A stretch of DNA of 64,000 nt from CAYUWG01 sp964448285 (GCA_964448285.1 CAYUWG010000004.1:36837-100836), one strand, 5' to 3'; shown: positions 18,169 through 27,446, numbered from the stretch's first letter. The notes: generated by a model from the sequence alone, not told the origin. Made by a program: numbers and translations.

Positions 18169-18176
18169 AGATTATG

Positions 18177-20093
18177 TTAATGACGATTTTGAATTCGATG
18201 ATGCAACAGTTCGGTGAATTCCGCAAGAGGCATGATGCCCTGGTCCCCTTCTCTATGCTTGCGTACGGAAACGCTGTTGCTTGCCCTCTCCTTCTCACCG
18301 ATAACTGCCATGAACGGAATTTTGTGTGTCTCCCAATCGCGAATCTTATAGCCGATCTTTTCACTTCTCGTATCGAAGATGCTGCGAATACCGGCATGTT
18401 TCAGTTGTTCATGGACGTGGGAAGCATGATCATGAAATTGATCGCTGATCGTAAGAACAGCGACCTGAATCGGTGAGAGCCAAAGAGGAAAGGCTCCGGC
18501 AAAGTGCTCGATGAGCACGCCGATAAAGCGCTCGAACGAACCCATGATTGCGCGATGGATCATGACAGGGCGCTTGCGGTCGTTTTTCTCATCGATGTAT
18601 TCGAGTTGAAAACGCTCCGGCATCTGGAAATCGAGTTGGATGGTTGCCAACTGCCATGAGCGTTGAAGGGCGTCTCGAATGGAGATGTCGATCTTCGGTC
18701 CGTAAAATGCACCGTCACCGTGATTCACCTTGTATGTGATGCTATTTGCATCCAGTGCTTCGGCAAGACTTTTTTCGGCCTGATCCCAGAGTGCCGGATC
18801 ACCCATGGCGTCCTTCGGTCTGGTTGATAGCGCGTAGCTTGGCTCGAACTGAAAAATCCGGTAAAAGGCATCGACGAGATGCAACAGGTTCGTTATTTCA
18901 GAAAGAATCTGATCAGGTCGAAGGAAAATGTGCGCGTCGTCCATGTGAAACTGCCGCACGCGGAACATGCCATTGAGCGCACCGGAAAGTTCATTGCGAT
19001 GATTGCGTCCGAACTCGCTGTAGCGCAATGGAAGGTCCCGGTAGCTCCGCACTTTGTGCCGATAGACATAGGTGCTTTCCGGACAATTCATGGGCTTGAG
19101 GCTATAGGTTTCCTGTTCCGCTTCGATGAGAAACATGTTCTCCTGATAATGATCCCAGTGCCCTGATTGCTGCCACAACTGCTTCTTCACGAGTATCGGC
19201 GTGAGGATTTCTTCATAACCGGCCGAATCCAGCAACTCCCGAATCAGCTTTTCCATTTCGCGGAAAAGAATCATTCCGCGTGGAAGCCAGAAAGGCGCAC
19301 CCGGCGCAATGTCATGGAACGTAAAGAGTTCCAACTCACGACCTAACTTTCGATGGTCACGCTTACGCGCTTCTTCAAGCAGGTGAAGATGTTCTTCCAA
19401 ATCTTTCTTCTTAGGAAACGAGATGCCGTAGATGCGTTGCATCTGCTTGTTTTTCGCGTCGCCTTTCCAATAACTACCGGAGACATGAAGAAGCTTGACG
19501 TACTTAATGCGGCCAGCTGATGGAAGATGTGGGCCGCGACAGAGATCCGTGAACGTTCCTTCAGAATAACAACTGATCGTCTCTGTATCCTCGTTGATTT
19601 CGGAGAGGATTTCCTGCTTGTACTGGTCTCCTTTTTCCATGAAAAAGGCAAGAGCTTCCTTCTTGCTCATTTCCTTTCGCGTGAAGGGCGTGTCCTCCTT
19701 CGCGAGTTGCATCATACGCTCTTCGATCTTTCGAAGGTCGTCTTCCAAGATGACATGATCGACATCGATGTCATAGTAGAATCCACCTTCGATAGCCGGA
19801 CCGACACCAAATTTTGCACCGGGGTACAAATCTTCGACTGCATGCGCCATGAGATGGCTCGTACTATGCCAATAGACCGCCTTCCCATCTTCATCTTTGA
19901 ATGTGACGATTTGAACTTCAGCATCCTCAGCGATAGGACGGTTCAAATCGAATGCTTTGCCGTTCACTTTCACGATAAGCGCTTCATCCGCGAGTCGCGG
20001 GCTGATTGACTGTGCAATCTCCAATCCGGTAACGCCGGACGGGAAGTCTTTTGAGTCGCCATTTGGAAAGGTTATTTGGACCGTTGATGCCAT
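18177..20093 (-). CDS. thrS: Threonine--tRNA ligase
   Basis: Class II synthetase that charges and edits tRNA-Thr. Domains in order: N-terminal TGS (about residues 1-63, IVKVNGKAFDLNRPI); editing domain with the HxxxH metal-type motif in HSTSHLMAHAVEDLYPG; catalytic core with motif 2 (RYSEFGRNHRNELSGALNG); and an anticodon-binding domain at the C-terminus. The start at ATG 20093 (MASTVQITFPNG) gives 638 aa. An in-frame start at 20144 would lie inside the terminator hairpin downstream of tRNA-Val. First gene of the translation operon. Confidence 0.96.
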   Translation of the reverse strand: MASTVQITFPNGDSKDFPSGVTGLEIAQSISPRLADEALIVKVNGKAFDLNRPIAEDAEVQIVTFKDEDGKAVYWHSTSHLMAHAVEDLYPGAKFGVGPAIEGGFYYDIDVDHVILEDDLRKIEERMMQLAKEDTPFTRKEMSKKEALAFFMEKGDQYKQEILSEINEDTETISCYSEGTFTDLCRGPHLPSAGRIKYVKLLHVSGSYWKGDAKNKQMQRIYGISFPKKKDLEEHLHLLEEARKRDHRKLGRELELFTFHDIAPGAPFWLPRGMILFREMEKLIRELLDSAGYEEILTPILVKKQLWQQSGHWDHYQENMFLIEAEQETYSLKPMNCPESTYVYRHKVRSYRDLPLRYSEFGRNHRNELSGALNGMFRVRQFHMDDAHIFLRPDQILSEITNLLHLVDAFYRIFQFEPSYALSTRPKDAMGDPALWDQAEKSLAEALDANSITYKVNHGDGAFYGPKIDISIRDALQRSWQLATIQLDFQMPERFQLEYIDEKNDRKRPVMIHRAIMGSFERFIGVLIEHFAGAFPLWLSPIQVAVLTISDQFHDHASHVHEQLKHAGIRSIFDTRSEKIGYKIRDWETHKIPFMAVIGEKERASNSVSVRKHREGDQGIMPLAEFTELLHHRIQNRH

Positions 20094-20114
20094 GAGTGGT
20101 TCGTGATTTATAAT

Positions 20115-20142
20115 GAAAAAATCGGATGCTCTCCGATTTTTC
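20115..20142 (-). terminator. Terminator hairpin between tRNA-Val and thrS
   Basis: A perfect 10-bp stem (20132-20141 with 20117-20126) closes a 5-nt loop and reads AAAAATCGGA, loop, TCCGATTTTTTC on the minus strand. It ends the tRNA transcript. It lies only 23 nt before the thrS start codon, so it may also act as an attenuator for the thrS operon. Confidence 0.75.
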
Positions 20143-20151
20143 ACTTCGGTG

Positions 20152-20225
<74 letters not shown>

Positions 20226-20237
20226 GACAAAGCTTGA

Positions 20238-20267
20238 CAAATATACTGCGCCAAGTCCATAAAACAA
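20238..20267 (-). promoter_or_regulatory. Bacteroidota-type promoter of tRNA-Val
   Basis: TATATTTG (20245-20238) matches TAnnTTTG and lies 12 nt before the tRNA 5' end. TTG at 20267-20265 is 19 nt further upstream, matching the -33 element and spacing of the Bacteroidota primary sigma factor. Confidence 0.75.
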
Positions 20268-20343
20268 TGAAAGTGAGGTTTTTTGGCAAGGATGATTCGA
20301 ATGAATGGACCCGTTCGGCTTTGGTACGGGTAACAACAAGCGG

Positions 20344-21057
20344 TCAGCCCTTAATAATACGTGCCATATCCTCAACAGCTTTCGGTAAACCGACAAAGAC
20401 AGCTTTCGCGATGACGGCATGTCCAATGCTTACTTCATCGATCTCTTGGATGCCGGCGATAAAGCGTGCATTGAAATAGTTGATGCCGTGTCCTGCGTTA
20501 ACACCGAGATCGAGAGAGCGAGCGAAGACCGCTGCACTTTTGATTTTTTCAAGGTGCTCCAACAGTTCCTCTTCACTGCGGGCGCGCGAAAATTCTCCGG
20601 TATGGATTTCAATGAAATCAGCATTCACTTCTCTCGCTGCTTCAATCTGTTCATCCAACGGATCGATGAAAAGACTGACTTCGATTTCTTTATCATGAAG
20701 AAACGCGATCGCACGAGCGATCTTTTCCGCGTTCTTCACAACATCGATTCCGCTCTCTGTCGTAAGCTCTGCTCTGCGTTCGGGAACGAACGTTGCTAAT
20801 TCCGGAAGAACTTCTACGCAGATACCCAACAGCTCATCGGTGACGGCCATTTCGAGATCGAGCTTCGACTTCACCGTTTCCCGTAAAAGTCTCAGGTCGC
20901 GATCGTTGATGTGGCGACGGTCTTCCCGCAGGTGGCAGACGATGCCATCCGCACCGTGCAGTTCACAGATGTGCGCGGCGGTAACGGGATCCGGTTCGAG
21001 TCCTCCGCGTGCTTCTCTCAGAGTTGCGATATGGTCGATGTTGATACAAAGTCGCAT
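20344..21057 (-). CDS. pdxJ: Pyridoxine 5'-phosphate synthase
   Basis: Condenses 1-deoxy-D-xylulose 5-phosphate with 3-amino-2-oxopropyl phosphate to make the vitamin B6 ring. The DXP substrate comes from Dxs, which is also encoded in this window. The 237-aa TIM barrel begins with the family signature MRLCINIDHIATLREARGG. DGIVCHLREDRRHI follows at 35-48, with EIHTGEFS and VNAGHGINYFN later. Length is typical. It is 21 bp downstream of the CPBP protease gene. Confidence 0.96.
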   Translation of the reverse strand: MRLCINIDHIATLREARGGLEPDPVTAAHICELHGADGIVCHLREDRRHINDRDLRLLRETVKSKLDLEMAVTDELLGICVEVLPELATFVPERRAELTTESGIDVVKNAEKIARAIAFLHDKEIEVSLFIDPLDEQIEAAREVNADFIEIHTGEFSRARSEEELLEHLEKIKSAAVFARSLDLGVNAGHGINYFNARFIAGIQEIDEVSIGHAVIAKAVFVGLPKAVEDMARIIKG

Positions 21058-21078
21058 AAAGTTTTTCCTTGTTTGAAA

Positions 21079-21819
21079 TTAACCGAGCCGCTCGCGTAGA
21101 GTGCACGAAAGGTCGATGAAAAGCATGACGCCCCAATGAGTAAGCGCGCAGTACCAAAAGCTCCGCGTCCGAAATGCCAAGACGCCGAGTGCGATCGCTC
21201 CGAGAATCGCACCGAACGTTTCTATCACCGGCTTTCCATTGTGAAGAAGGACAAACGGGATCATTTGAATCAGAACAGCGAGAGTCTTACCGGTCGCCTT
21301 CTCTAAACCGAAGAGAAGATATCCCCGCCAGATGAATTCCCACCCAATGAAATACAGAACGAAAAGCAGTTCATACACGATGAATAATCCCCAATCACTC
21401 TTGACGATCTGCGCGTGGGGATAGACACGTTGGAATTCCGGCATTCCACTCACGACAATCACGATCGGTAACATGACGAGAAGAAACAATCCCGTTGCTC
21501 GCAAGCCAAACTTCCAATCACCCAGGCCGAGTCCGAATGCCTTCAGTGGCTTTCGATGAATAATGAGAATAACAAGTACAGGCAAAACGAACGAGAGAAT
21601 GAACTCGCTGAGAAACCAAAACGCATGTTCGTAAAGAGAATACCATTCGAGATGCCCGACCTGATCGAAGAACTCTTTGCGAAAGAAGCGTTTGCTTCCG
21701 TAGTAAAAGGATAAAACAGCGAGAACAGCCGTGGCGAGTAATGCGATAGCGCCGTCCCTGTCTGATTGTCGAACCTCACGAATCAGCGAAGTGAGTTCGG
21801 CCCGAGCGTTCGGTACCAT
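21079..21819 (-). CDS. CPBP-family intramembrane protease
   Basis: A 246-aa membrane protein with about seven hydrophobic segments. The CPBP (Abi/Rce1-like) motifs are partly conserved. WEFIWRG provides the Glu and the Arg four residues later, although the first Glu of the usual EExxxR pair is Trp. FVLLHNGKP provides the second-motif histidine, and a third conserved segment, YCALTHWGV, holds another histidine. The substrate is unknown. It lies between the PorV-like gene and pdxJ with short spacers. Confidence 0.78.
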   Translation of the reverse strand: MVPNARAELTSLIREVRQSDRDGAIALLATAVLAVLSFYYGSKRFFRKEFFDQVGHLEWYSLYEHAFWFLSEFILSFVLPVLVILIIHRKPLKAFGLGLGDWKFGLRATGLFLLVMLPIVIVVSGMPEFQRVYPHAQIVKSDWGLFIVYELLFVLYFIGWEFIWRGYLLFGLEKATGKTLAVLIQMIPFVLLHNGKPVIETFGAILGAIALGVLAFRTRSFWYCALTHWGVMLFIDLSCTLRERLG

Positions 21820-21828
21820 GATGTGATA

Positions 21829-22770
21829 TTAGAATGTCGTGCTTATTCCAACGCGGTGCAGGGATCCGATTTCACCGAACGAAGAAAAGGCGTAATCGAA
21901 TTGATACGACGCGATGTTCAATCCAATTCCGCCGGAAAAGCCCGCGAGTCCGGCCTTCGTTCCGATCTTCAATTCAGAGCGCATCTCATTGAAATACCCG
22001 AAGCGTGCTTTCAGTACTTCAGAGAGGGTAAACTCCCCGCCAATTGAGAATGCCTTGAAGCGCTCGAAGAAGGAATCGCGGTCTTCATTGAGCTTGTGAA
22101 AATTGAGCATGATGTTCAACGGAAGGTGCTCGAGTTTCTTCCCGACTCCAAGTTTGATGTCCAATGGTAACGACTCTTTGTCCTTTCCGAAGGTGCTGAG
22201 CTGTGTCCCGAGATTCAATACACTGAGGCCAATGACGATTTCTTGTTCGGGGATGCTATAGCTTGCTCCAACATCGATTGCGATACCAGACGCAGTGAAC
22301 TCTGCAAGTTGGGAATGAATGTACTTCACGGAGCCACCGTAGTGAAGATTTTCGTAATGATCTCCATACGACACGTTGATCGCGAGATCCGATGCCCCGA
22401 ACGAACCGTTGACGTTGCCGGCTTTGTCCGTCCGATCCTGCGTACCGTAGTTCATATACACGACACCGGCGCCGATCCAACCGATGTTTTCAACCTGCTG
22501 AACATAGGTCGCATAGCCTGCATTCACATCGAGTAAGTGCTTGAGAAAGCCTACTGCGACAGAACGTCCCTGAACGGTACTCAACGCACCCGGATTGATA
22601 AACATCGATGCCGGATCGTTTTTTATCGTAAGGAATGTGTTTCCCAAGCCTCCAGCTCGTGCACTCATTGGCAAGCGCAGAAAATCGAATGCCGTGACAT
22701 CACCGCCGGCTTGCGCGGTAAAGAGCATGATCGGAAGGATGGAGATGACGAGAGATCGAAATGGTATCAT
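21829..22770 (-). CDS. PorV/PorQ-family outer-membrane beta-barrel protein
   Basis: Resembles the FadL-like barrel family containing PorV and PorQ, which in Bacteroidota shuttle or anchor substrates of the type IX secretion system. A signal peptide (ISILPIMLFTAQAGG) is followed by the characteristic segment LRLPMSARAGGLGNTFLTI at about residues 30-48 and PGALSTVQGRSVAVGFLKHL. Alternating strands run to a C-terminus ending in an aromatic residue. Its 313 aa fit the family. Deep branches of the group carry many paralogues, so a direct secretion role is not assured. Confidence 0.8.
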   Translation of the reverse strand: MIPFRSLVISILPIMLFTAQAGGDVTAFDFLRLPMSARAGGLGNTFLTIKNDPASMFINPGALSTVQGRSVAVGFLKHLLDVNAGYATYVQQVENIGWIGAGVVYMNYGTQDRTDKAGNVNGSFGASDLAINVSYGDHYENLHYGGSVKYIHSQLAEFTASGIAIDVGASYSIPEQEIVIGLSVLNLGTQLSTFGKDKESLPLDIKLGVGKKLEHLPLNIMLNFHKLNEDRDSFFERFKAFSIGGEFTLSEVLKARFGYFNEMRSELKIGTKAGLAGFSGGIGLNIASYQFDYAFSSFGEIGSLHRVGISTTF

Positions 22771-22828
22771 GGCTTTTTCCTCATTGGCGATACGAATGTA
22801 GAAAGCATGAGCGGTGTGTGCAAGGTAG

Positions 22829-23803
22829 TTATTCGTTTCCCCGAGATAAAGGGATCACTCTATCCAATGCATCGCTGTATCCCCGAATAAGTAGCTTTAC
22901 GACTTCTTCGGCGGGGAGAATGTCCTTGATCAAGCCAGAGGATTGCCCTGCTTCGAATTCGCCTTCCTCAAGATTTCCTTCAAAGATTCCCAGACGTTCC
23001 CGCCTTTTTCCTAAAAGCATCAATTGCTCTTCTTTCGTCGCACCGCGTTGCTCCGCTTCAACCGCTCGTCGTGCAAACGGCGACTGTCGGATCAATCGAA
23101 CCGGAGCGACTTTCTTCAATGTCAGAACTGTATCGGCATCATTCGCGTCAACAACGAGCTGCTTGTAAACAGCGTTCGATGATGATTCAATCGTTGCGGC
23201 GAAACGGGTTCCAATCTGAACACCTTCCGCACCGAGCGCGAGCGCTGCAAGAATGCCCCGGCCATCTGCAATGCCGCCGGCTGCTATGACGGGGATTGAC
23301 ACGGCATCCACGACCTGAGGGACGAGACACAACGTGGTGATTTCATCCATGCCGTTGTGCCCGCCTGCTTCGAATCCTTCTGCTACGACTGCATCGCAGC
23401 CTTCCGACTGCGCTTTGAGAGCATGTTTCACTGAAGGAACGACATGAACGACGACGCAGCCAGCCGCTTTCAAGGGAGCGAGAAGTTTCCCAGGATGCCC
23501 TGCAGAAGTGAATACGAAGTGGATGCGCTCCTCTATCGCGGTTCTCGCTAACTCCTCTGAATCGCCACGCATGATTGGGATATTGACAGCGATGGGTTTA
23601 TCCGTTTGTGCATGCGCTTTGCGGATATGTTCTCGCAGCAAATCCGGTTTCATCGAGCCGGCGCCGATGCATCCCAATACTCCACTGTTTGCAGCCGCGA
23701 CTGCGAGTTTCCAGCCTGATGTCCAAACCATCCCGGCCTGCACGATCGGGTAATCGATACCGAATAATTCGGTTATGCGCGTGTGAAAGCGAGGTTTATT
23801 CAA
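22829..23803 (-). CDS. Nitronate monooxygenase / FabK-like flavin enzyme
   Basis: An FMN-binding TIM-barrel protein of 324 aa. It shows YPIVQAGMVWTSG at the N-terminus, the AGGH catalytic-histidine segment (EGFEAGGHNGMDE) near residue 150, and the phosphate-binding AAGGIADGRGILAALALGA followed by GTRFAATIES. The family includes nitronate monooxygenases, which detoxify alkyl nitronates, and FabK enoyl-ACP reductases of fatty acid synthesis. Sequence alone does not separate them, though acpS three genes away makes a lipid role conceivable. Confidence 0.82.
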   Translation of the reverse strand: MNKPRFHTRITELFGIDYPIVQAGMVWTSGWKLAVAAANSGVLGCIGAGSMKPDLLREHIRKAHAQTDKPIAVNIPIMRGDSEELARTAIEERIHFVFTSAGHPGKLLAPLKAAGCVVVHVVPSVKHALKAQSEGCDAVVAEGFEAGGHNGMDEITTLCLVPQVVDAVSIPVIAAGGIADGRGILAALALGAEGVQIGTRFAATIESSSNAVYKQLVVDANDADTVLTLKKVAPVRLIRQSPFARRAVEAEQRGATKEEQLMLLGKRRERLGIFEGNLEEGEFEAGQSSGLIKDILPAEEVVKLLIRGYSDALDRVIPLSRGNE

Positions 23804-23827
23804 TGATCACCGCATGTTGCTGTATGA

Positions 23828-25288
23828 TCAATAATACTCGAAGTGACAAATGCTGATGCCCTGGTTGTTGGGACTGGTACCGAGTGTTCGCCAGTTCCTG
23901 TAGTACAAAGTTTTGTTGTTCGTCTTCACCGAGCCGTATAATCCAGCGCGCACAGCGTCAAGGTAAAGATCGAAAGCATTGATCCCGAATGTATTGAGCG
24001 CCGGTACAGCAACCGGTCCGGTACCGTCGGTATTATTTGCTCCATGGTCGAACAGAAATATCATAAAGGTATTCGAACCTTGTTGACCGCTTCCAGGAGT
24101 CGGGGCTGTCCCTGCGTTTATAATGCTTACCGTTCTCTCATTGAGATCACCGATTTCCGCGGTTACGTGAGATTGATCACGGCCGTTGTACAAAGCCTGA
24201 TACGGACTGTGAACAAGTGTAATCGCACTCTTATCGTTCATCACCAACCCTTGCAAAACGCCCTGCACATATGCACTTCCACCAGATTTCGGCAGCATTC
24301 GCACACGCTCGAAGTAGCTGTTCTCTCGCCACGTTTGTTTGTAGATGTGGGTTTCGTGATACCCAGTCGCTACGCCGTTCACTTCAAGTGAGGAAATCGG
24401 TCTTACCGTATCGGCAAAAGAATAGTAGCCGTTAGGATCAGTTTTAACATCTCTCCAAAAGCCATTACTCTGCCTTCCACCCGTTGCAGGTTCGATATAG
24501 AGAAAACGCACCGTGGAGTTCGGTATAGGCGTATTATCGAACATGCTGATGAGACGACCTTTGATAGAATACGTTCTCAGAAGTTGTGTCGCTGGAATCT
24601 TCGTTACTGCAGCATCTTTACCGTTGAAGAATTTGTGGATACCCGCAAATGCTTCACCGGAAGCCAGCAATTGCTGGTGGTCGAGATTGTTCACTTGCTT
24701 GTTGTCGGCACCGGTCAGCGTTCCTTTGTTCGCATCACCGTTTTGTGTGACATCCTGTCCGTTGCTTCTATACGTAATGTATTTCACAGGTCCGGGCGTC
24801 AATGAGCCATTACGGGTTAAAGATAAATCGAAAACGCCGCCGAGAAACGCAGTGTGCGCGACCCTGTCGTTCCCATCCAACTTCGTGATATAATACTGCA
24901 CTGCCTGAGAGCCGATCCCGTGTGAAATAACGTCAACCCGACTGCTGCCCGTCGCCTGTATTACCGCGTTGACTTTCGCTTGAAGTTGCGTCGCCATTTT
25001 CTGCACATCGGCACTTGACCCTGTGATGTAGCTTTCAAAATCGAACGCATGAAGTTGTGTTTCGGTATATCCATTCAAGAGGAATAATTGACTCATGGGA
25101 ACCCACGCATCTGCAGCTTCAAGAAATCCATGTGCAAATACTATGGGGCGAACGGCGTCATTTACGGTCGTATCAACCGGGTTCGGCGGTGGCGAGACCG
25201 GATCATCGTCTTTCGAGCAACCGTTCGTGAACAGGCCGATCGTGACAATGAGAGATGCAATAGTGAATCTGAGTCTGATGTGCTGCAT
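23828..25288 (-). CDS. Alpha/beta-hydrolase (lipase-like) lipoprotein with altered nucleophile motif
   Basis: A lipoprotein precursor: the signal sequence ends in LFTNGC, with Cys24 as the lipidated residue, and a Pro-rich linker follows. The start ATG at 25288 has GGAG 5 nt upstream. The hydrolase domain begins RPIVFAHGFLEAADAW, the typical oxyanion-hole HGF. At the nucleophile elbow the sequence reads VDVISHGIGS where relatives have a G-H-S-x-G pattern, so the catalytic serine position is glycine. A carboxypeptidase-regulatory-like beta domain occupies roughly residues 245-340, with a further C-terminal region. It may be inactive, or use another serine; either reading is inference. Confidence 0.75.
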   Translation of the reverse strand: MQHIRLRFTIASLIVTIGLFTNGCSKDDDPVSPPPNPVDTTVNDAVRPIVFAHGFLEAADAWVPMSQLFLLNGYTETQLHAFDFESYITGSSADVQKMATQLQAKVNAVIQATGSSRVDVISHGIGSQAVQYYITKLDGNDRVAHTAFLGGVFDLSLTRNGSLTPGPVKYITYRSNGQDVTQNGDANKGTLTGADNKQVNNLDHQQLLASGEAFAGIHKFFNGKDAAVTKIPATQLLRTYSIKGRLISMFDNTPIPNSTVRFLYIEPATGGRQSNGFWRDVKTDPNGYYSFADTVRPISSLEVNGVATGYHETHIYKQTWRENSYFERVRMLPKSGGSAYVQGVLQGLVMNDKSAITLVHSPYQALYNGRDQSHVTAEIGDLNERTVSIINAGTAPTPGSGQQGSNTFMIFLFDHGANNTDGTGPVAVPALNTFGINAFDLYLDAVRAGLYGSVKTNNKTLYYRNWRTLGTSPNNQGISICHFEYY

Positions 25289-25317
25289 GATTACTCCGAA
25301 TATGTTTTTGTGTAGGA

Positions 25318-25695
25318 TCATTTCTCTTGAATGACAACCAAAGCAGTGACATAGGTTGCAGTGTGGGAAATAGACAGAAGGACCGTCCTATTTTCAGCGA
25401 ACTCCTTCATCGCGTTATGCATGACAATCGTAGGCTGACCGGATGGGGCTTTGGTCACCTCAACATCCTTCCATCGAAAGTTCTTCGCCCATCCCGTTCC
25501 AATCGCTTTCCCGAATGCTTCTTTCGCAGCAAAGCGCGCAGCAAAATGCTGAGCCGGGTTTTGTTTGGATGCGCAGTACTCATATTCCGCTTGTGTAAAA
25601 ATGCGTGACGTGAATGCATCACCCCATTGATAAACCATCCGCGATATCCGGGAAATCTCTTCGATATCGATGCCGATACCGTACAAATGACTCAT
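25318..25695 (-). CDS. acpS: Holo-[acyl-carrier-protein] synthase
   Basis: Transfers 4'-phosphopantetheine from CoA to acyl carrier protein. The 125-aa protein has GIDIEEISRI near the N-terminus, with the Mg-binding Asp, and the second signature RFAAKEAFGKAIGTG near 53-67. Length is normal. Its start overlaps the HAD gene stop by 4 bp (ATGA), in a run of coupled genes from 27444 to 25318. Confidence 0.94.
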   Translation of the reverse strand: MSHLYGIGIDIEEISRISRMVYQWGDAFTSRIFTQAEYEYCASKQNPAQHFAARFAAKEAFGKAIGTGWAKNFRWKDVEVTKAPSGQPTIVMHNAMKEFAENRTVLLSISHTATYVTALVVIQEK

Positions 25696-26381
25696 GCTTC
25701 TATCCTGCGATGCATCTCCGCAATGACGATCAACTCGCTGATGTCGTTCAATTCATAGTCAGCGCTCGTTTCCTTCGTGTCAAATGTATCACCATAGCGC
25801 GCGAAGGCGGTCTTCATTCCAACGTTTCGCGCTCCCTTTATATCACGCTCCTCCCAGTCTCCTACCATCAACGTTTCTTCAGGCTTCGCCGCAAGCAATT
25901 CCATGATTCTTTGAAATGGCACCGGACTTGGCTTGCGCTCGCCCGTGTCCTCGAAAGTGACCACCGCGTCAAAAATATGATGAAGGTTCAAATAACAGAG
26001 TCTCAGCCATGCCTCCAGTTGAGGAGCGTCAGATACGACGCCTAATTTCAGACCCATGCGTGAAAGACGGAACAACGTCATATGAACATGCGGGTACGTT
26101 ACAAGCGTCGCTTCCCGTGCGCGTCGATATGCGATGATTCCAGCTGCGAGTATTTTTGGATCGATCCTTCCGGTCAACGACTCCAGGAGAGCATTGAACA
26201 CGCGCTGGTACTCAATCCCCTGCTCTTTGTAAATCTCATTGATGCGAGAGTCGATTTTGCTGTGAGTAAAAGAGAGTCCAGCATCAATCATAGCGCCGAT
26301 CCCGGCTTTCACTGCGTTTCTCTTCATAAGCATGAAATCGACGAGGGTGTTATCGAGATCGAACACGACGGCTGTTATCAC
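25692..26381 (-). CDS. HAD-superfamily hydrolase
   Basis: A phosphatase-type HAD protein of 229 aa. Motif I is VFDLDNTLVDF at residues 6-16 with the nucleophile Asp. A helical cap follows (about 20-100). Motif II is GVVSDAP near 118, and motif IV is MVGDWEERDIKGARNVGM near 170-190. The cap suggests a small phosphorylated substrate, which cannot be named. It overlaps the MBL-fold gene and acpS by 4 bp on each side. Confidence 0.85.
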   Translation of the reverse strand: MITAVVFDLDNTLVDFMLMKRNAVKAGIGAMIDAGLSFTHSKIDSRINEIYKEQGIEYQRVFNALLESLTGRIDPKILAAGIIAYRRAREATLVTYPHVHMTLFRLSRMGLKLGVVSDAPQLEAWLRLCYLNLHHIFDAVVTFEDTGERKPSPVPFQRIMELLAAKPEETLMVGDWEERDIKGARNVGMKTAFARYGDTFDTKETSADYELNDISELIVIAEMHRRIEA

Positions 26382-27169
26382 AGGTCATTCGCCCCGTTCG
26401 TTGACAATTTCAATCCGTCGTAAAGGAAATCCATTCCTTCAGGCAAGATCTTCCGGTCACGTTCATGGAGAATGTTGTGCGCAATATGTGTAAAGAATGT
26501 TCTTCGTGCATCAATCCTTCTCGCTGTTTCAATAGATTGCCCAAGGTGAAAGTGTGTAGGATGCGGTTCATGACGCAATGCATCGAGAATAAGTATGTCT
26601 AAATTCTCAAGCAGCGGAAACGATGTATCGGGAATATGATTCGTGTCGGTAACATAGGCAATGTTTCCAAAGCGATAACCGAGGACAGTCATACTCCCAT
26701 GGAGGACGGGAATCGGAAGAATTGGGATGGTGTCGATTACAAGCTTCCCGTGCGGGTCTATATCATGAAACTCAACCTGTGGAACACCTCCACCGATCGG
26801 AGGTGGTTCAATAAAGGCATAGCGAAAGGTAATGCGCATTTCCTCCAGAGTATCCGCCAATCCGAATATCCGCATCGAGCAATTCTGTATGTAATTATAC
26901 TGCCGCAAATCATCGAAGCCACCGATATGATCGAAATGATGATGCGTCATCAATACCGCATCGATCCGATCGACGCGATGATTGAGCATCTGTTGCCGAA
27001 AATCGGAAGAGATATCGATGAGAAATGATTTCCCGTTTACATAGAAGAGAACGGATGGTCGCAAGCGCTTATCTCTGTAATCCCCGGAAAGGCAAGTTTC
27101 ACAGGCACATCCAATCGCAGGAACGCCCTGTGATGTGCCGGATCCGAGTACGAGAAGCTCTACACTCAT
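26378..27169 (-). CDS. MBL-fold metal-dependent hydrolase (PhnP-like)
   Basis: A metallo-beta-lactamase-fold hydrolase of 263 aa. The metal motif is THHHFDHIGG (HxHxDH type) near residue 75-84. GSGTSQGVPAIGCACETC at the N-terminus resembles the PhnP subgroup, in which extra cysteines bind structural zinc. Later metal ligands include ILHGSM and DTNH. PhnP-type enzymes cleave cyclic phosphodiesters, but no phosphonate genes are nearby. Overlaps both neighbours by 4 bp. Confidence 0.85.
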   Translation of the reverse strand: MSVELLVLGSGTSQGVPAIGCACETCLSGDYRDKRLRPSVLFYVNGKSFLIDISSDFRQQMLNHRVDRIDAVLMTHHHFDHIGGFDDLRQYNYIQNCSMRIFGLADTLEEMRITFRYAFIEPPPIGGGVPQVEFHDIDPHGKLVIDTIPILPIPVLHGSMTVLGYRFGNIAYVTDTNHIPDTSFPLLENLDILILDALRHEPHPTHFHLGQSIETARRIDARRTFFTHIAHNILHERDRKILPEGMDFLYDGLKLSTNGANDL

Positions 27170-27444
27170 TGTGACGCTTTTACAAGTTCATCTTCGATAT
27201 ACGCTCGTACAGCGGGTTTGAGAAAGACGGAGTCAACGCCCACGTCAGCAAGAACCCCGGCAATCGTGGCGAGTTTCCTCTCGATCGTTGATCGTTTGTT
27301 GATGACGAGCAGACGCTCTTCATGAAGAATACATGCGCCGCCGTTGAAGTCACCACGCTCGAATCTGATTTTATACCCGACATGTTCACACGCTTCGCGC
27401 ATTTCAATCAACAACTGTTCTTTATCCATTTTTGCCATGTTCAA
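27166..27444 (-). CDS. Uncharacterised 92-aa protein
   Basis: A short soluble protein with no recognisable domain. It has a charged N-terminal helix (KEQLLIEMREACEHVG), a strand pair with GDFNGGACILHEERLLVINKRS, and a C-terminal helix. It is coupled to the MBL hydrolase by a 4-bp overlap and follows the 4-TM protein by 2 bp. That tight position supports it as a real gene. An alternative start five codons downstream is equally possible. Confidence 0.7.
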   Translation of the reverse strand: MNMAKMDKEQLLIEMREACEHVGYKIRFERGDFNGGACILHEERLLVINKRSTIERKLATIAGVLADVGVDSVFLKPAVRAYIEDELVKASQ

Positions 27445-27446
27445 TA

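Noticed and set aside
20226..20343. Terminator for pdxJ
   Set aside because: Only a 5-bp ACCCG/CGGGT pairing without a T-run; the tRNA-Val promoter is the main content of this spacer.
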